From assembly GCA_028564925.1 (NCBI GenBank), contig CM053026.1, positions 128,179,150-128,243,149 of the forward strand: DNA of 64,000 bases, read 5' to 3'. The notes below the pieces were generated by a model that had not been told where the DNA came from, did no database searches, and was given only the letters and a program-made list of their open reading frames with translations. The first letter of the stretch is position 1. Each line of letters begins with the position of its first letter. The translations under genes and the position numbers were made by a program. Positions 36,123 through 48,324 of the stretch are shown here, piece after piece. This DNA is from Lithobates sylvaticus. Its lineage: Eukaryota; Chordata; Amphibia; Anura; Ranidae.

Positions 36123-36277
36123 TACTTTAAGTGGACTACCAAAGCTTCCATTTGCACTAACCACTGGGAGGCAGTTCAGAGATGCAACATCTAATGGTAT
36201 TATACTCCATATAGCGTATACAGAATAATTCCAAACTACTGCAGGAAATATTGGAGATGATGTGGTGAAGAAGGTGC

Positions 36278-36510
36278 AGGCATACCCCACTTTTAGGTAC
36301 ACAATGGGGTTTATTTACTAAAGCTAGAAAGTTAAAAATCAGGCTCAATTCTGCATAGAAACCAATGAGCTTCTAACCCCAGCTTGTTTGGTTAAGCTTT
36401 GGTAATATAACCTGGAAGCTCATTGGTTTCTATGCAGAAGTGAGCCTGATTTTGCATTTTCTAGCTTTAGTAAATAAACCCCATTGTGTACTTAAAAGTG
36501 GGGTATGCCT
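36278..36510. mobile_element. palindromic MITE (ggggtttatttactaaa type)
   Basis: aggcataccccacttttagg at the left pairs with the right end. Inside, aatggggtttatttactaaa and its complement form a second layer, and caatgagcttc/gaagctcattg a third. No target duplication identified. Non-coding. Confidence 0.7.
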
Positions 36511-37294
36511 GTACACTGTTACATATTTGGTGGAGCTGCAGTACAGTGACTCATGTGTGTACATGTATTGCACTTCATCACAGTGGAAACCACAAGAATG
36601 TTAGAACCCAATATGGAATTAGTATTAGTCATTAAAAATATGTTGACATGTCTAATAACAGAAAAAAATGTATAATACATACTTTTATAGCAGCTAGAGG
36701 TCATATATCCAGACTTTAAAAATATGACATCCCAATGTTCAGTAACTTACTAGGAATGCTAAATTAAAATACTTTCATGTATACTTGTTGGTGAAAAAGA
36801 ATCAAACTAATGAATAACACTTAAATAACTGGAAAATAGATGCCTGGGCTCTCCAACAGGGTTAGATATTTTAAAGATTGGTAGCTGGACAGATTATAGC
36901 CTAACAACCTGTTAAAGGGGACCGTGTCATGACAGAATTATGTAGACTGGCATTGCTGACCTCTCTTTGGAGAATGTTAGTTCCCTGTTTTGGCTTCAAT
37001 GCTCTCTGAGTCAGTGTAGTGGAACAAATAAACAAAAAATAAATTCTGACACTTTTCTGACACTCATTTACCACGTGTTATACTGCAAGCTCCAGATTTG
37101 TGACTGCCAAGCTTTTTCCTGAGCTCATCAGAGGGAGCCTTTATGATAGGCATGCTTTCAACTGATTGCTTTTGAGATTATAATTTTTAGTAAAAAAAAA
37201 TAAAAAGCAAAAGTTTTTTTTCTTTTGTTTATTGCTCTTGTTTTAACAGTCATTTTAAAATGCTTAGAAGGCATGCTTTAATTTTCAAAGATGG
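36511..37294. other. no gene seen
   Basis: AT-rich non-coding sequence. Confidence 0.4.
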
Positions 37295-37503
37295 TTGTAA
37301 TCCCTCATTGAAGAGACAAAAAAGAGGGTTTTCCCCAGGTTGATGGACTTTAAATTGGCACTACTACACTTTCCCAAGAGACAAAAAAGGTTTCCAAGTA
37401 TAATAAAGTAACAAAATTTATTAGAATAATGTAATGTATAAAATATGTATGATACAATTAAAAAACAGCATCAATCATAGGTATATTCTATTACATGACA
37501 TCT

Positions 37504-37551
37504 AACCAGACGCGTTTCGGAGTGAGACAGTATCCTCCTTCTTCAGTGGTT
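37504..37551 (-). ncRNA. hammerhead-ribozyme motif, left arm copy
   Basis: Identical in sequence to the right-arm copy at 39707-39754 but on the minus strand. See that entry for the fold. Confidence 0.65.
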
Positions 37552-38213
37552 GTATTGTCGAATATAGGAAATAATTCTGAATGTGGAAAAGATAACATAC
37601 ATTTATATACACTTTCAAAGATGGTACTTCACGTATGGGAGAAGGGCTGTTCAGGGAGTTGGCATAGGGAGGAAGGGGCATCAAAAAACACTAAACAAAT
37701 ATATCAGAGAGAGAAACATCCGATAGTAACACATTAAACGAAGGAGACCAAAATGTACACTCACGTGTATGATGATGCGTTGGTGGTTTGGTTATTCCAC
37801 CGTGTTAAAAACAGTATATCGCGAAGGCGTAGCATGGGATGTCAAGTTGAATTTCTATCTGTTTTCCTCCTGTAGTCGACCAGGGATTGATTTCTGGAGA
37901 CAAGTATGGCTTGGGTGCAAAATGGCCAAAGAAAGGCAAAAAGCCAAAACAGATACGGGCACTAAGCCAACATATCACAATGGGCTCGTTAATGAGGCCC
38001 AGAAGGCCCTAATATGGCAGAGACGGTACAAGCGAGACGTGAGACTGCTGAGGTCAACAAATTTATCTCATAATTCTCATAATTTTCTGAAAAGAAAACA
38101 AATATATAGATAAAAAAGGGATTTTATTTATACCATAATTTTTTATTTTTTTATTTTTAATAGAGAATATTATATTTCAAAACTATGTTTGAATTAATTT
38201 CTATTATATAGAG

Positions 38214-38250
38214 CAGTGGTCTCCAAACTGCGGCCCGAGGGCCGCAGAAT
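38214..38250. mobile_element. hAT terminus fragment
   Basis: cagtggtctccaaactgcgg followed by cccgagggccgcag is a standard Charlie-type hAT terminus. It begins exactly where the left inverted arm stops. No other hAT end is seen nearby. Confidence 0.7.
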
Positions 38251-38504
38251 CATATACAGAATCATTGTTTAATATATGCATATGCCTACAACAAAAGATT
38301 GAAAAATCGGATACAGAGAAACTTTATTACACAGTTCAAGATATGTATAAACATATAGATGTTGCTGTGTATACTATAAAGTATAGACATCATTGGTTAT
38401 GTTGTCAAAGCTGCAAAATATAATATTAATCGAAATGTATATAAATGAGTGTACATAAACGGGGATCATCTTAAATTGTTGTTATAGATTTGTTATGTTA
38501 GTGT

Positions 38505-38725
38505 TTATTTTTCCATTCCTCCGGAAGCAAATCCTTCCAAGAAGGGTTTGAACCAAATAGCTTCGTTCAATCCCGGTGCTTGGGTGGCCTGTAACCTATA
38601 GATCCACCTAGACTCGAGTTGGAGGAGGGACTTATTCCAGTCCCCTCCCCTGGGGTTTGGGTGGATTCGATCAAGAATCAGAAACTTGACTTTTGGAAAT
38701 CTGCCCATGTGCACGTTGGTGACGT
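38505..38725 (-). pseudogene. Penelope-like GIY-YIG endonuclease C-terminus, fragment
   Basis: The minus-strand translation reads GRHVTNVHMGRFPKVKFLIL, then PRGGDWNKSLLQLESRWIYR and LQATQAPGLNEAIWFKPFL. The order KFL, RGGD, LLQ-ES-WIY and GLNE is the conserved C-terminal end of the Penelope-type GIY-YIG endonuclease that follows the reverse transcriptase in PLE proteins. Only this terminus is present; the reverse transcriptase is absent. It identifies the surrounding foldback as PLE-derived. The fragment joins unrelated AT-rich DNA at about 38735. Confidence 0.8.
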
Positions 38726-39706
38726 GCCGGCCCAAAAATATAATATTATATATATATAAAAAATAAAATATTTATGGGGAGAAAAAATTTCCCAAAAATG
38801 TTTTAAATACTACAAAAAACATGAAAATATCCTTTATATATACAATTTTTAAAGAAATATTCCATATACTTCTTTATACATATCATGTCATATTTATAAA
38901 ATATGATTCTTGATAACTCTTTTTTCCTTGAATTATTTTTCTATACAGACGATATCATTACCCCAAAAACTGGGCTCTACACAAATACTATCTCAAAATT
39001 ATAATACAGGCAATGTACTCCATATAACGTGAGTGAACTCTATACTCTATATAATAGAAATTAATTCAAACATAGTTTTGAAATATAATATTCTCTATTA
39101 AAAATTAAAAAATAAAAAATTATGGTATAAATAAAATCCCTTTTTTATCTATATATTTGTTTTCTTTTCAGAAAATTATGAGAATTATGAGATAAATTTG
39201 TTGACCTCAGCAGTCTCACGTCTCGCTTGTAGCGTCTCTGCCATATTAGGGCCTTCTGGGCCTCATTAACGAGCCCATTGTGATATGTTGGCTTAGTGCC
39301 CGTATCTGTTTTGGCTTTTTGCCTTTCTTTGGCCATTTTGCACCCAAGCCATACTTGTCTCCAGAAATCAATCCCTGGTCGACTACAGGAGGAAAACAGA
39401 TAGAAATTCAACTTGACATCCCATGCTACGCCTTCGCGATATACTGTTTTTAACACGGTGGAATAACCAAACCACCAACGCATCATCATACACGTGAGTG
39501 TACATTTTGGTCTCCTTCGTTTAATGTGTTACTATCGGATGTTTCTCTCTCTGATATATTTGTTTAGTGTTTTTTGATGCCCCTTCCTCCCTATGCCAAC
39601 TCCCTGAACAGCCCTTCTCCCATACGTGAAGTACCATCTTTGAAAGTGTATATAAATGTATGTTATCTTTTCCACATTCAGAATTATTTCCTATATTCGA
39701 CAATAC

Positions 39707-39754
39707 AACCACTGAAGAAGGAGGATACTGTCTCACTCCGAAACGCGTCTGGTT
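39707..39754 (+). ncRNA. hammerhead-ribozyme motif, right arm copy
   Basis: AACCA (39707-39711), CTGAAGA (39712-39718), A, GGAG (39720-39723), 12-nt loop, CTCC (39736-39739), GAAA (39740-39743), C-GC-G, TC (cleavage triplet GTC 39747-39749), TGGTT (39750-39754). Helix I AACCA/TGGTT is 5 bp, helix II GGAG/CTCC is 4 bp, helix III is AC/GT around a 2-nt loop. Type I topology (open at helix I). All standard core boxes are present; the only departure is the extra A before helix II. With so short a helix III, a paired or dimeric form is plausible, as proposed for PLE and newt hammerheads. Confidence 0.65.
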
Positions 39755-42223
39755 AGATGTCATGTAATAGAATATACCTATGATTGATGCTGTTTTTTAC
39801 TTGTATCATACATATTTTATACATTACATTATTCTAATAAATTTTGTTACTTTATTATACTTGGAAACCTTTTTTGTCTCTTGGGAAAGTGTAGTAGTGC
39901 CAATTTAAAGTCCATCAACCTGGGGAAAACCCTCTTTTTTGTCTCTTCAATTTATAGGATGTGGCACACTCTATCTAATTCTCCCAACCATTGATGAATG
40001 AATTGACCAAACTCCCCTTTTTGTAATCCCTCATTGTACCATCTATGGAACACTTGCCCTATTATATATTACTTGCATACAAGTTAAGATGTATTTTAAC
40101 CGGTTCCGGACCAGCCACTGCAGTTATACTGCAGCAGGTTGGCCTGGCTTCGTGAATCTTTGCAGCTATACGTCGCGTGCGGTCGCCTGAGGGGCTTGGG
40201 CAATGATCAGATTCGATCCAGAACCGATCAATTCCCAGGCCCAGGCCAATGGTATCTGGCCTGGACCTGGTGATCGGTCCTGGCGAATTAAATTCTTCCC
40301 CTGCATGTGTAAGTGTAAACACAGCAGGGGAAGTGATGTCATCTCCCCTCATGGAACTCCTTTCTGAGAGAGGAGAGAGAACATCTGACAGTAAGTGGAC
40401 CAACACTACATTGACACCAGTTTATGTAGGTACACTTTCCACCCCCCGATCACCCCCCAGTCAACCCCTTCACCCCGTCACTGTGTCACCCAGTGCAGTG
40501 TTCATATTTTTTTTGATCACTGTACTGGTGTCATTAGTGACAAAAATCAGTGTTAGGGTACTTAGTGTAGGCTCAGAGAGGTCTAGGGACCCACCCAATA
40601 AAGGTTTAACCCCTTGATCACCCCATCACCAGTGATCACTGTATTAGTGTCATGGGTGACGCTGTTTAGCTATTTTTTTTTTTTAGCGTCAGGGCACCCA
40701 CCGTATATTACCTAAATAAAGGTTTAACCCCCTGATCACCCGGCAGGTGATAGCAGTTAGATTTTAGTGTCAGATAGGGTCTGTGTCGCCCCAGACAGTG
40801 TCAGATTAGTGCCAGTAGCGCTAACACCCACGCACGCACCATATACCTCCCTTAGTAGTATAGTGTCTGAACGGATATAGTGTCTCATCAGATCTATACT
40901 AGCATCCCCAGCAGTTTAGGGTTCCCAAAAACGCAGTGTTAGAGGGATCAGCTAGCACCTGCGTTTAGCCCCTCCGCCCAGCCCACCCAAGTGCAGTATC
41001 AAATCGATCCCTGTCACTTATAAAACCACAAAACACATAACTGCAGCGTTCGCAGAGTCAGGCCTGATCCCTGCAAATGCTAACAGTTTTTTTTTGTAGC
41101 GTTTGAAGCAGTCGCTGACAGTCAGGAGCTCTTTTTCCTGTGAGTCTCACTACTGTACCAGTAAATTTAGAGACCAAAATGTCAAATCGAAGGTACAGTA
41201 GTGAAGAGGCCTACACGTTTCTGAGCATGACAGATAGTAAGAAGGAAGTCACTCATCTGTCAGATTCAGGCTCAGAATATGAACCAGTAGACAGCAGTGG
41301 CACCCTGACAGATAGCTCTGATGACGGAGTAGTGGTCCCTGCCAAGGTCAGGTGTACCCAACCCTGTTCTTCTGCTGTCGTTGAGGTGCAAGAACCGCAG
41401 GGCTCTTGTATGGAACAGAGAGCCAGTACTAGTGCCGCTCATCCTTCTGGTGAACTGGCAAGCACGAGCGGCCTAGTACATCCTGGTCGTACATCCAGCA
41501 CTGCAGTAACACTTGATGACGTGGCGAGTCCCATAAGTGCAGTTCAAGCTGGGGAGGTGGCTAGCAGGAGTAGTGTCCCGCTGCCACCAAGATGACAAAC
41601 ACAGGCCCGTCGAGCCCATAGTGCCCTTCCTGCTGCATTTGCCAATCCTAATTGGGAGCCCACCACTTCTACAGCTCCTGTACTTCCCCCTTTCACTGAC
41701 CAACCCGTAATTCAGGAGGAAACAGTTGATTTTCCGTCACTTGATTTTTATTCGCTGTTTTTCCAGTTGACCCTTGCCAAAGATTGGAGACCTATTGCGG
41801 TCTCCGAATTTTAGACCTTCCTGGGCCTATCCCTCCTCATGAGCATAACTAAAAAGAGTGAGTTGCGGTCATATTGGTCCACTGACCCAATTCACCATAT
41901 CCCTGTGTTCTCTGCCTCCATGACCAGGACACGATATGAGCAGATCTTGCAGTTCATGCACTTAAATGATAATGAACTCTGTCGTCCTCGGGGTGACCCT
42001 GGATTTGATTGGCTCTACAAAATTCGGCCCCTCTTAAACCACTTCAACCAACAGTTTGCAGCCTTGTTTACTCCCGAACAAGTTGGTTCCTTTGGGAAAC
42101 CTATGTGTCTATAGGGATAACCCCACAACAGGACTTGGTAAGCTGATCCCTATATTTAGGGATACGAATAAGCTTATTCTGGTCCAAATGTCCTAGTCTT
42201 GGTAAATTCCCTCTTTTCCCCTG

Positions 42224-42324
<101 letters not shown>

Positions 42325-42632
42325 TTTTAATCCATCCCAGTATGTATGTTTGTGTTTTTTTTTTTTGTCACTTCTTTTTCCCTTTTCTTTTCTCCATTTT
42401 TTCTTTTCTTTACTACTATTAACCCTAAAAAGCTGACAGTTTACATTAGTGAAGCTAATCAAATAATGATTTAAGCTGTTTGGATTTTTCAGCGTTTATT
42501 GACCATTTCTTCAAGCTCAGCAATCATACTCTGCAAACATGACACTTGTTCCTTTAATACATATTGATAGGTGGCATCCCTACGAAGAAACTGACGACAT
42601 AAGGGAGTGAGGATCGCTGTCCAATCATCGTC

Positions 42633-42682
42633 CAAATGAAGCTACGTTATTCTTAATAGCGAAACGCATTGACGTCCCAACC
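42633..42682 (+). ncRNA. hammerhead-like motif, partly eroded
   Basis: CAAATGA in place of CTGATGA (42633-42639), A, GCTA (42641-42644) pairing with TAGC (42657-42660), GAAA (42661-42664), helix III ACG/CGT around CATTGA, cleavage triplet GTC (42674-42676). This copy has the longest helix III of the set, but I see no helix I and two core bases differ. Confidence 0.45.
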
Positions 42683-45410
42683 GTTCCTTCATGTGATGTC
42701 GCTTTCACCAAGCTCCCAGCATTGAGGATGCTAACAGCAGTGGGGAGACACCTGATCATGCACGGCAAACAGCCGAATGCACAGGACAACTCGCAGCCAG
42801 CCACGCATGGGTACTAGTGTCGAAGACACGCTCAAAAAATATCCACGGAGGGGAATACGGAAGACGGAGGCAATCTGCATATTCATCGTTCCAGATGGTA
42901 AAGTACCTCTATTACAAGGCGATTGTACAAAGCCCATAATATGACACTTTAAAATATACCATTTGCCTATATGAAGCCTCCCACCCCACAGCTTAGAAGG
43001 GCTTGATGACAGAATCCATATTGATATTGTCCTGAAGGGATTAAAACCCAATACCAAACTCAGGCTTATACAGTAATTTTTTTTTATTCAAGGATTTATT
43101 TACCATCCTAAACATTGTTGTCATCTGTACCGGGACTTTTCATGAACAAACCCTTTCATACATACTGGACTTTCACTTGATATTTTTTCTAGTACCAGGG
43201 CAAAAGTTACCTAAGCCATTTTTCTGATGAATGATTCAGATTAGTGTCCCCCACTATCTTGCACTCTTGAGCATTCCATGCTCTTTGATAACTACTCTAT
43301 TCTCAGTTAGCCTTCCTTTTTCCATTCCATGTTCCCCAAACTATCCTTCCTTGGAGCCACACACAGGTTAGGCTGCCATTTATTCATATAGCGAACTGCT
43401 TTTTTCTTAAAGATAAATTTATGATGAATTTTTTCATCTGACACTCTAACCTGTGTGATGCTACATGGCGTCTGGACACTTCTTTTTAATTGTTATATGC
43501 AATGTTTTGTGTCTGCGTGTATGTGTGATGATTTATTCATAATAGTGATTTACTATGGGCTATTACTGTGAAGCTGTCTTCTTCTTTGACATTGGCCCAT
43601 GATTGTGACAAATCTGTTTTAAATGAATTTAATAAATTAGATTTTTTGATACTCTAATATGATCGATTTCTGTTGCCACAAGTAACTTTCCTGGTGCTCT
43701 ATACCGGACTTTTGTTCGTTATATGCTTTTCATTACCCCACATGGTGAACGGTCTGAGTGACCACCTCACTTGTTGAGATGAACAAATATGTGCTAAGCC
43801 TGCTTTCTTGTTTTCTTCTCACGATCAAGTTGTCTGCGTTGATGAGTCCCTGATTAAGTTTTCAGGCCGCTTGTCTATAAAACAGTATCTTCCCAGCAAG
43901 CGTGCCAGATATGGGGTCAAGATGTATAAGCTCTGTGACAGGGCAACAGGCTATACATATAGTTTCATGGTTTATGAGGAAAAAGATCACGTAGAGCCGG
44001 ATAACTGCCCAGACTACATAGGGAGCGTATGTATGTGGACAATTATTACACTAGCGTGACACTTTTTAGTCACCTTTTTGATTATGGAATTGGCACTGTG
44101 CAATCTAATCGTCTGGGTTTCCCCCAACGGCTTGTAGAATTCCAACTTAGACGGGGGAGAGAGCCTGCTTGAAGTGTAATAATTTGCTAGCAGTGAAGTG
44201 GAGGGATTCATGGAATATTTTCGTTCTGTCCTCCCTTCACGCAGATATGACAGTCCAAATTTCTATGGCGACTGGTGTTGTGGAGAAACCCCTCTGTGTC
44301 CACGAATACAACCTTAATATGGGAGGGGTGGACCTCAACGACCAATTGTTGGCGCCCTACCTAATTGCCCGTAAGGCCAGACGCTGGTACAAAAAAGCGT
44401 CTGTATACTTATTTCAATTGGCTCTGCTGAACGCTTTTGTGCTATACAAAGCTTCAGGACGGACTGGATCCTTCCTCAAATTCCAGAAAGAGATTGTCAC
44501 AGCCCTTCTGTTTTCAGATGGTGCTATAGCCCACCTTCCCAACACAAAGTTGAGCCGGCTGCATGAGAGGCATTTTCCGTATGTCCGTATGTCCTCCCTG
44601 GTACCCCTACCCAAAGAACACCCCAAAGAAGATGTTGTGTCTGTAGAAAACGCAGATTTAGGTGTGACACCCGTTTTTATTGTCCCTCCTGTCCTGACCA
44701 ACCTGGTCTCTGCATCGGTGACTGTTTAAAACGCTACCACACACTAGTGGAGTATTAGTGTAGGGTACAGCACTACACAGTCCTAGGGCACACTAACACA
44801 GGGTCTCGAAAGATGTGATGGCCATCACATTTTGAGAGACCCCAATCTGCAATGTCAGTTTAAAGTTTTTATAAAAGTGAGAAAAGTGAAAAAAGTAAAA
44901 AAACACACAAAAACACAAAACAAATATATAAAATAAAAAAGCCAAAAATAGTTGTGTTTTTTATTTTTCTTCTCTCTCTCTATTGTTCTCTCTCTATTGT
45001 TCTCTCTCTTATCTTCGCTCTCTAATGTCCGCTCTATTGTACGCTCACTATTGTTCTATATCTATTGTTCTCTCTCTGTTTTATTTTTACTGTTTTATTG
45101 TATTTGCTTTGCAGGTATGGTATGGTATGTCTTACTGTTATACTGTAATGTTACTTTGTTTTGTTGTTAACCTTCATTTGCTTAGCAGGTACGCCATTCA
45201 GCTGCAGCACAGGTTTTTTTTTCTGTTATAAAAGTTTGCAAATAAATTAATAAACATGTTTTTTTTCAAACTTTTCCGTCTTTTTTCGTTTATTCAGCAA
45301 AAAATAAAAAAATGGTGATTAAATACCACAAAAATAAAGCTCTATTTGTGTGAGCAAATTGCCATACAGTGTTGTATGACCACGCAATAGTCATTCAAAG
45401 CGCCTAGGGC

Positions 45411-45838
45411 TGCACAAAACCTAAATAAACCACTGTTAGGTGTATTCTTAAACAAGATTTTTGGTTTGTTTTTTCAATAGAGCAGGGAATAGTTAAAACC
45501 CCTGTGAGTTTACCTTTTTGCTGTCAATGTCTCATTGTCTTCTCTTAGAGACGCAGAAGGAAGTGAAAGGAAACCTCTCCAAAGTGAGGAGAAATCCTCT
45601 CCTACACAGTTACTGTATCTCCAGAAGAAGTGTTTTCCTTGAAAATTTTCCCTTTGCCTCCACTTGTGGCGACAACTGTAACATTTTGGATTTCTCATCA
45701 CTTTTCATCCCAGTAAAAATGGTTACCACAACAAATAGAGAGGGGGACCCCAGCAAGGACACAGACAGCAATAAAAACTACATAGCTGCACTACCCCCTT
45801 CTGTCCAAATCTAAAAAAAAAAAAAAAAAAAAAAAAAG
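45411..45838 (+). repeat. interspersed repeat ending in an A-run
   Basis: Ends in about 26 A residues (45812-45837) and includes agcaataaaaactacatagc shortly before, which suggests a retrotransposed sequence. The body (gttaaaacccctgtgagttt, then gtgaggagaaatcctct) matches no family I can name and shows no protein homology. Confidence 0.4.
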
Positions 45839-48144
45839 GCAGAGATGCATTTTAACTATTATTGTAGCTCAGCGAATTAAGGTCATTGTTTTAAATCAGA
45901 CGTCACTTGCTCACTTACCTCCAGGGCTTCTGTGGCAGAGTCTGTTTGGCCTTCCAGAAGAAAGATATGTATGTTCACATCTGGCATTCAACCCGTGCTG
46001 ATTTTTTGTATTATATTGTAACGTGTCAAGGGATCCACAGGCAAAACAAAATGTTCAGTTTACAGAACAGGCTACACAGTAAAAAAATAATCCAGTAATA
46101 TTATTTGCAGATTTTTATGCACTGTTTTTTTGCTTTATAAGCCAGAGTACCAGTGAACAAATCATACCTTAAGAGCATGTTGTAAAATAATCTGACATTG
46201 CAAATGTAACAGCTAGCTTGGCAATAAAGTGATAATTTTAGGAAAGAGAAACTGCATGCTCTGAGAGTTTTTAGTGTATACGTGTGCTGCATGTTACTAA
46301 GGCAAATAAAAACACAATCTGGAAATATGACTAAATAAAAAGTTTTCCTCCCATTTTAGCAAGGTCTGGTAACAAGTTCTTGCACTTGAGCAGCTACACT
46401 TGGCATGTTTTCAAGTTCCTTAACATGAGAACTTCCCAGTCGAGATCCAACTATCATTTTATATAAAATAAACAATATTTTAACTTTAGAATGCATAACT
46501 GAATTTTTAGTTTTACCCAGTCAGGACTATTTTCTAAGTTGATGCTACCGGTTTGCACTCATGACATGAATTAGTATGTAAGTAAATAAAAGAGTGAACA
46601 TATATGTGTACTTATCAAAATATAAAGGAAACCTCATCATAAAATTGTCTTCAAAAAGGACAGTTTCTAATGTGCATAATAACCACGTTATGACTCCCAT
46701 ATTGGATTTACTACATAACAGAAGTCCGACTTGCTGCTATAGACAACAAGAACTGTTCTTCTTAAAACTGAAGTTTAGTGAAATTAATGGTCCCATGTGA
46801 TGTGTTTGCTGTGTTCAGTTGAAATCTGAAGACCTCTACCCCTGAATACTCCCTGAGAGGTTATCTTCCCATACTGTAGGGGTTAATATGAGCGGCTGCA
46901 CCTGTAACAGACACTCATTAACTATGCCCATCCTTTCAGCCCCCGAGCTCCATTCATAAAAGCAATACTGTTGTTTTCCAGAGTGAAAAGCACTCTATGA
47001 ATGGAGGACAGCCAGATGAATGAAAGGTCCACCTCTTTGAATCACAGAATGCTTTTCATTATGGAAACCAATGGTGCATCTTCTTTAAATGGAGCAGGGG
47101 TGGAAAGGTTAGGCATAGTTGGTACTTAGCAGGAAGTTGTTTTACTAAAAAATACACTGCACTTTTGTTGGCAAAGTTAAATGCATAGGAAACTGCAGAC
47201 AAAATTCATGATGACATCTGTGCCATTATAATCAATGGCACAGTTCACAACTCATTTTCTTTAAGCATTTCTAGTGCCAATGGCTGTAATGGCATACATT
47301 TCATCATGCATTAAACTGTAAAGTGAGCAATGTTTAATCAATACTTTATACCATGACTACACTATTTTTTTATTAATAAAAAAAAAAGGGGGGGGGGGGG
47401 GGTGGGTAGGGGTAAATCCTTATCCTTCTATGCTCCGTTTAGGTTATATTTTTTTGTTGGCGTGCTTTGCTTCTCAGAATCGAACTTGTTTTGCCATTGC
47501 ACATTTGGCAGTATTGGGTGATGTGCTCACGTGTAAAGGAAGTGAGAAAGATTATTTGTGATAAGATTTTTTTTTTTTTTAGCATTTTATTTAATTTTGT
47601 TTAGTCTATGCCATATTAACAGACTAGTCATCTTGTTCAGCTCTTCATCATCCTTTGCAAGTCTTAAAATTCCTTTTCTAACGTATATAGAAAAAGTTAA
47701 AAAGGTTTGTCACAATAAAGACATTCACCTTTTAGCGTTAGACCAGTGGATATATTGAAGAATCCCTACTATGAAAAGGCCATTAGGTTGGGACCAGTGA
47801 ATTATTATGAGACATCGCAATCTTCTACATTAGGGTGTAAATGTTTTCAGTCCTTTCCCAATATTAATATAGAAGATTGTAATGTCCCGTGATGTGTCCT
47901 AAGTGCCACTGTGGCATTGGAAGCCTTGAAAAATAAAGCACCATGCCGTTGATATTAAAATATATGTCATTCTAGATGCAAAAAATGCAATCATTTTTAT
48001 CATCATGGGAGGAGCAGCTATGAGATTTGCTGTGATTTAACATTCACCTGCAAAAAGTATTAATGAAATCTTGAGAAGGCAGAAGGTGCGGAAGGTGGGT
48101 AATAGGTTCTTGCAGTCATAAAGGTTTTAGTGAATGCAATTGTA
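45839..48144. other. no gene seen; G-run at 47391-47402
   Basis: Non-coding. Around 46960-47080 there is inverted-repeat structure (cattcataaaagc/gcactctatgaatg) of an unclassified repeat. A 12-G run follows an A-run at 47379-47402. Confidence 0.4.
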
Positions 48145-48290
48145 AGCCCTAATGGGCAGGGCCCTCTACTTTCTCCTGTATTGAATTGTTTTGTAACTGT
48201 ACTGCCTGCCCTCATATTGTAAAGCACTGTGCAAACTGTTGGCTCTATATAAATCCTGTATGATATTAATAATAATAATACTAGCCTATA
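48145..48290 (+). mobile_element. L2-clade LINE 3' tail
   Basis: cctgccctcatattgtaaag, then cactgtgcaaactgttggct and ctatataaatcctgtatga followed by ttaataataataata. This is the same 3' end as the minus-strand L2 at 11161-12003. Only the tail remains. Confidence 0.75.
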
Positions 48291-48324
48291 ATTTGTATCG
48301 CTCGCCAGCATGACAATGCAACAA

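Larger units (their letters stand above)
37311..40020 (-). mobile_element. Penelope-like foldback retroelement with 903-bp arms
   Basis: Flanked by a 16-bp direct repeat TTGTAATCCCTCATTG (37295-37310 and 40021-40036), as expected from target-primed integration. Left arm 37311-38213 and right arm 39045-39947 are reverse complements and almost identical; I found very few mismatches, and a 345-bp stretch in each arm translates identically. The 831-bp middle holds a hAT end (38214-38250) and a minus-strand PLE endonuclease C-terminus (38505-38725). A 73-bp unpaired tail (39948-40020) follows the right arm. Each arm carries a good hammerhead motif. Read on the minus strand this is an inverted pseudo-LTR, a truncated PLE body and a second pseudo-LTR, an arrangement known for Penelope elements. 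It cannot encode a full enzyme. Confidence 0.8.

Noticed and set aside
37769-38113. 114-codon open frame present identically in both arms (also 39145-39489, minus)
   Set aside because: The identity comes from the inverted repeat. The translation has no domain I recognise and lies in pseudo-LTR sequence.
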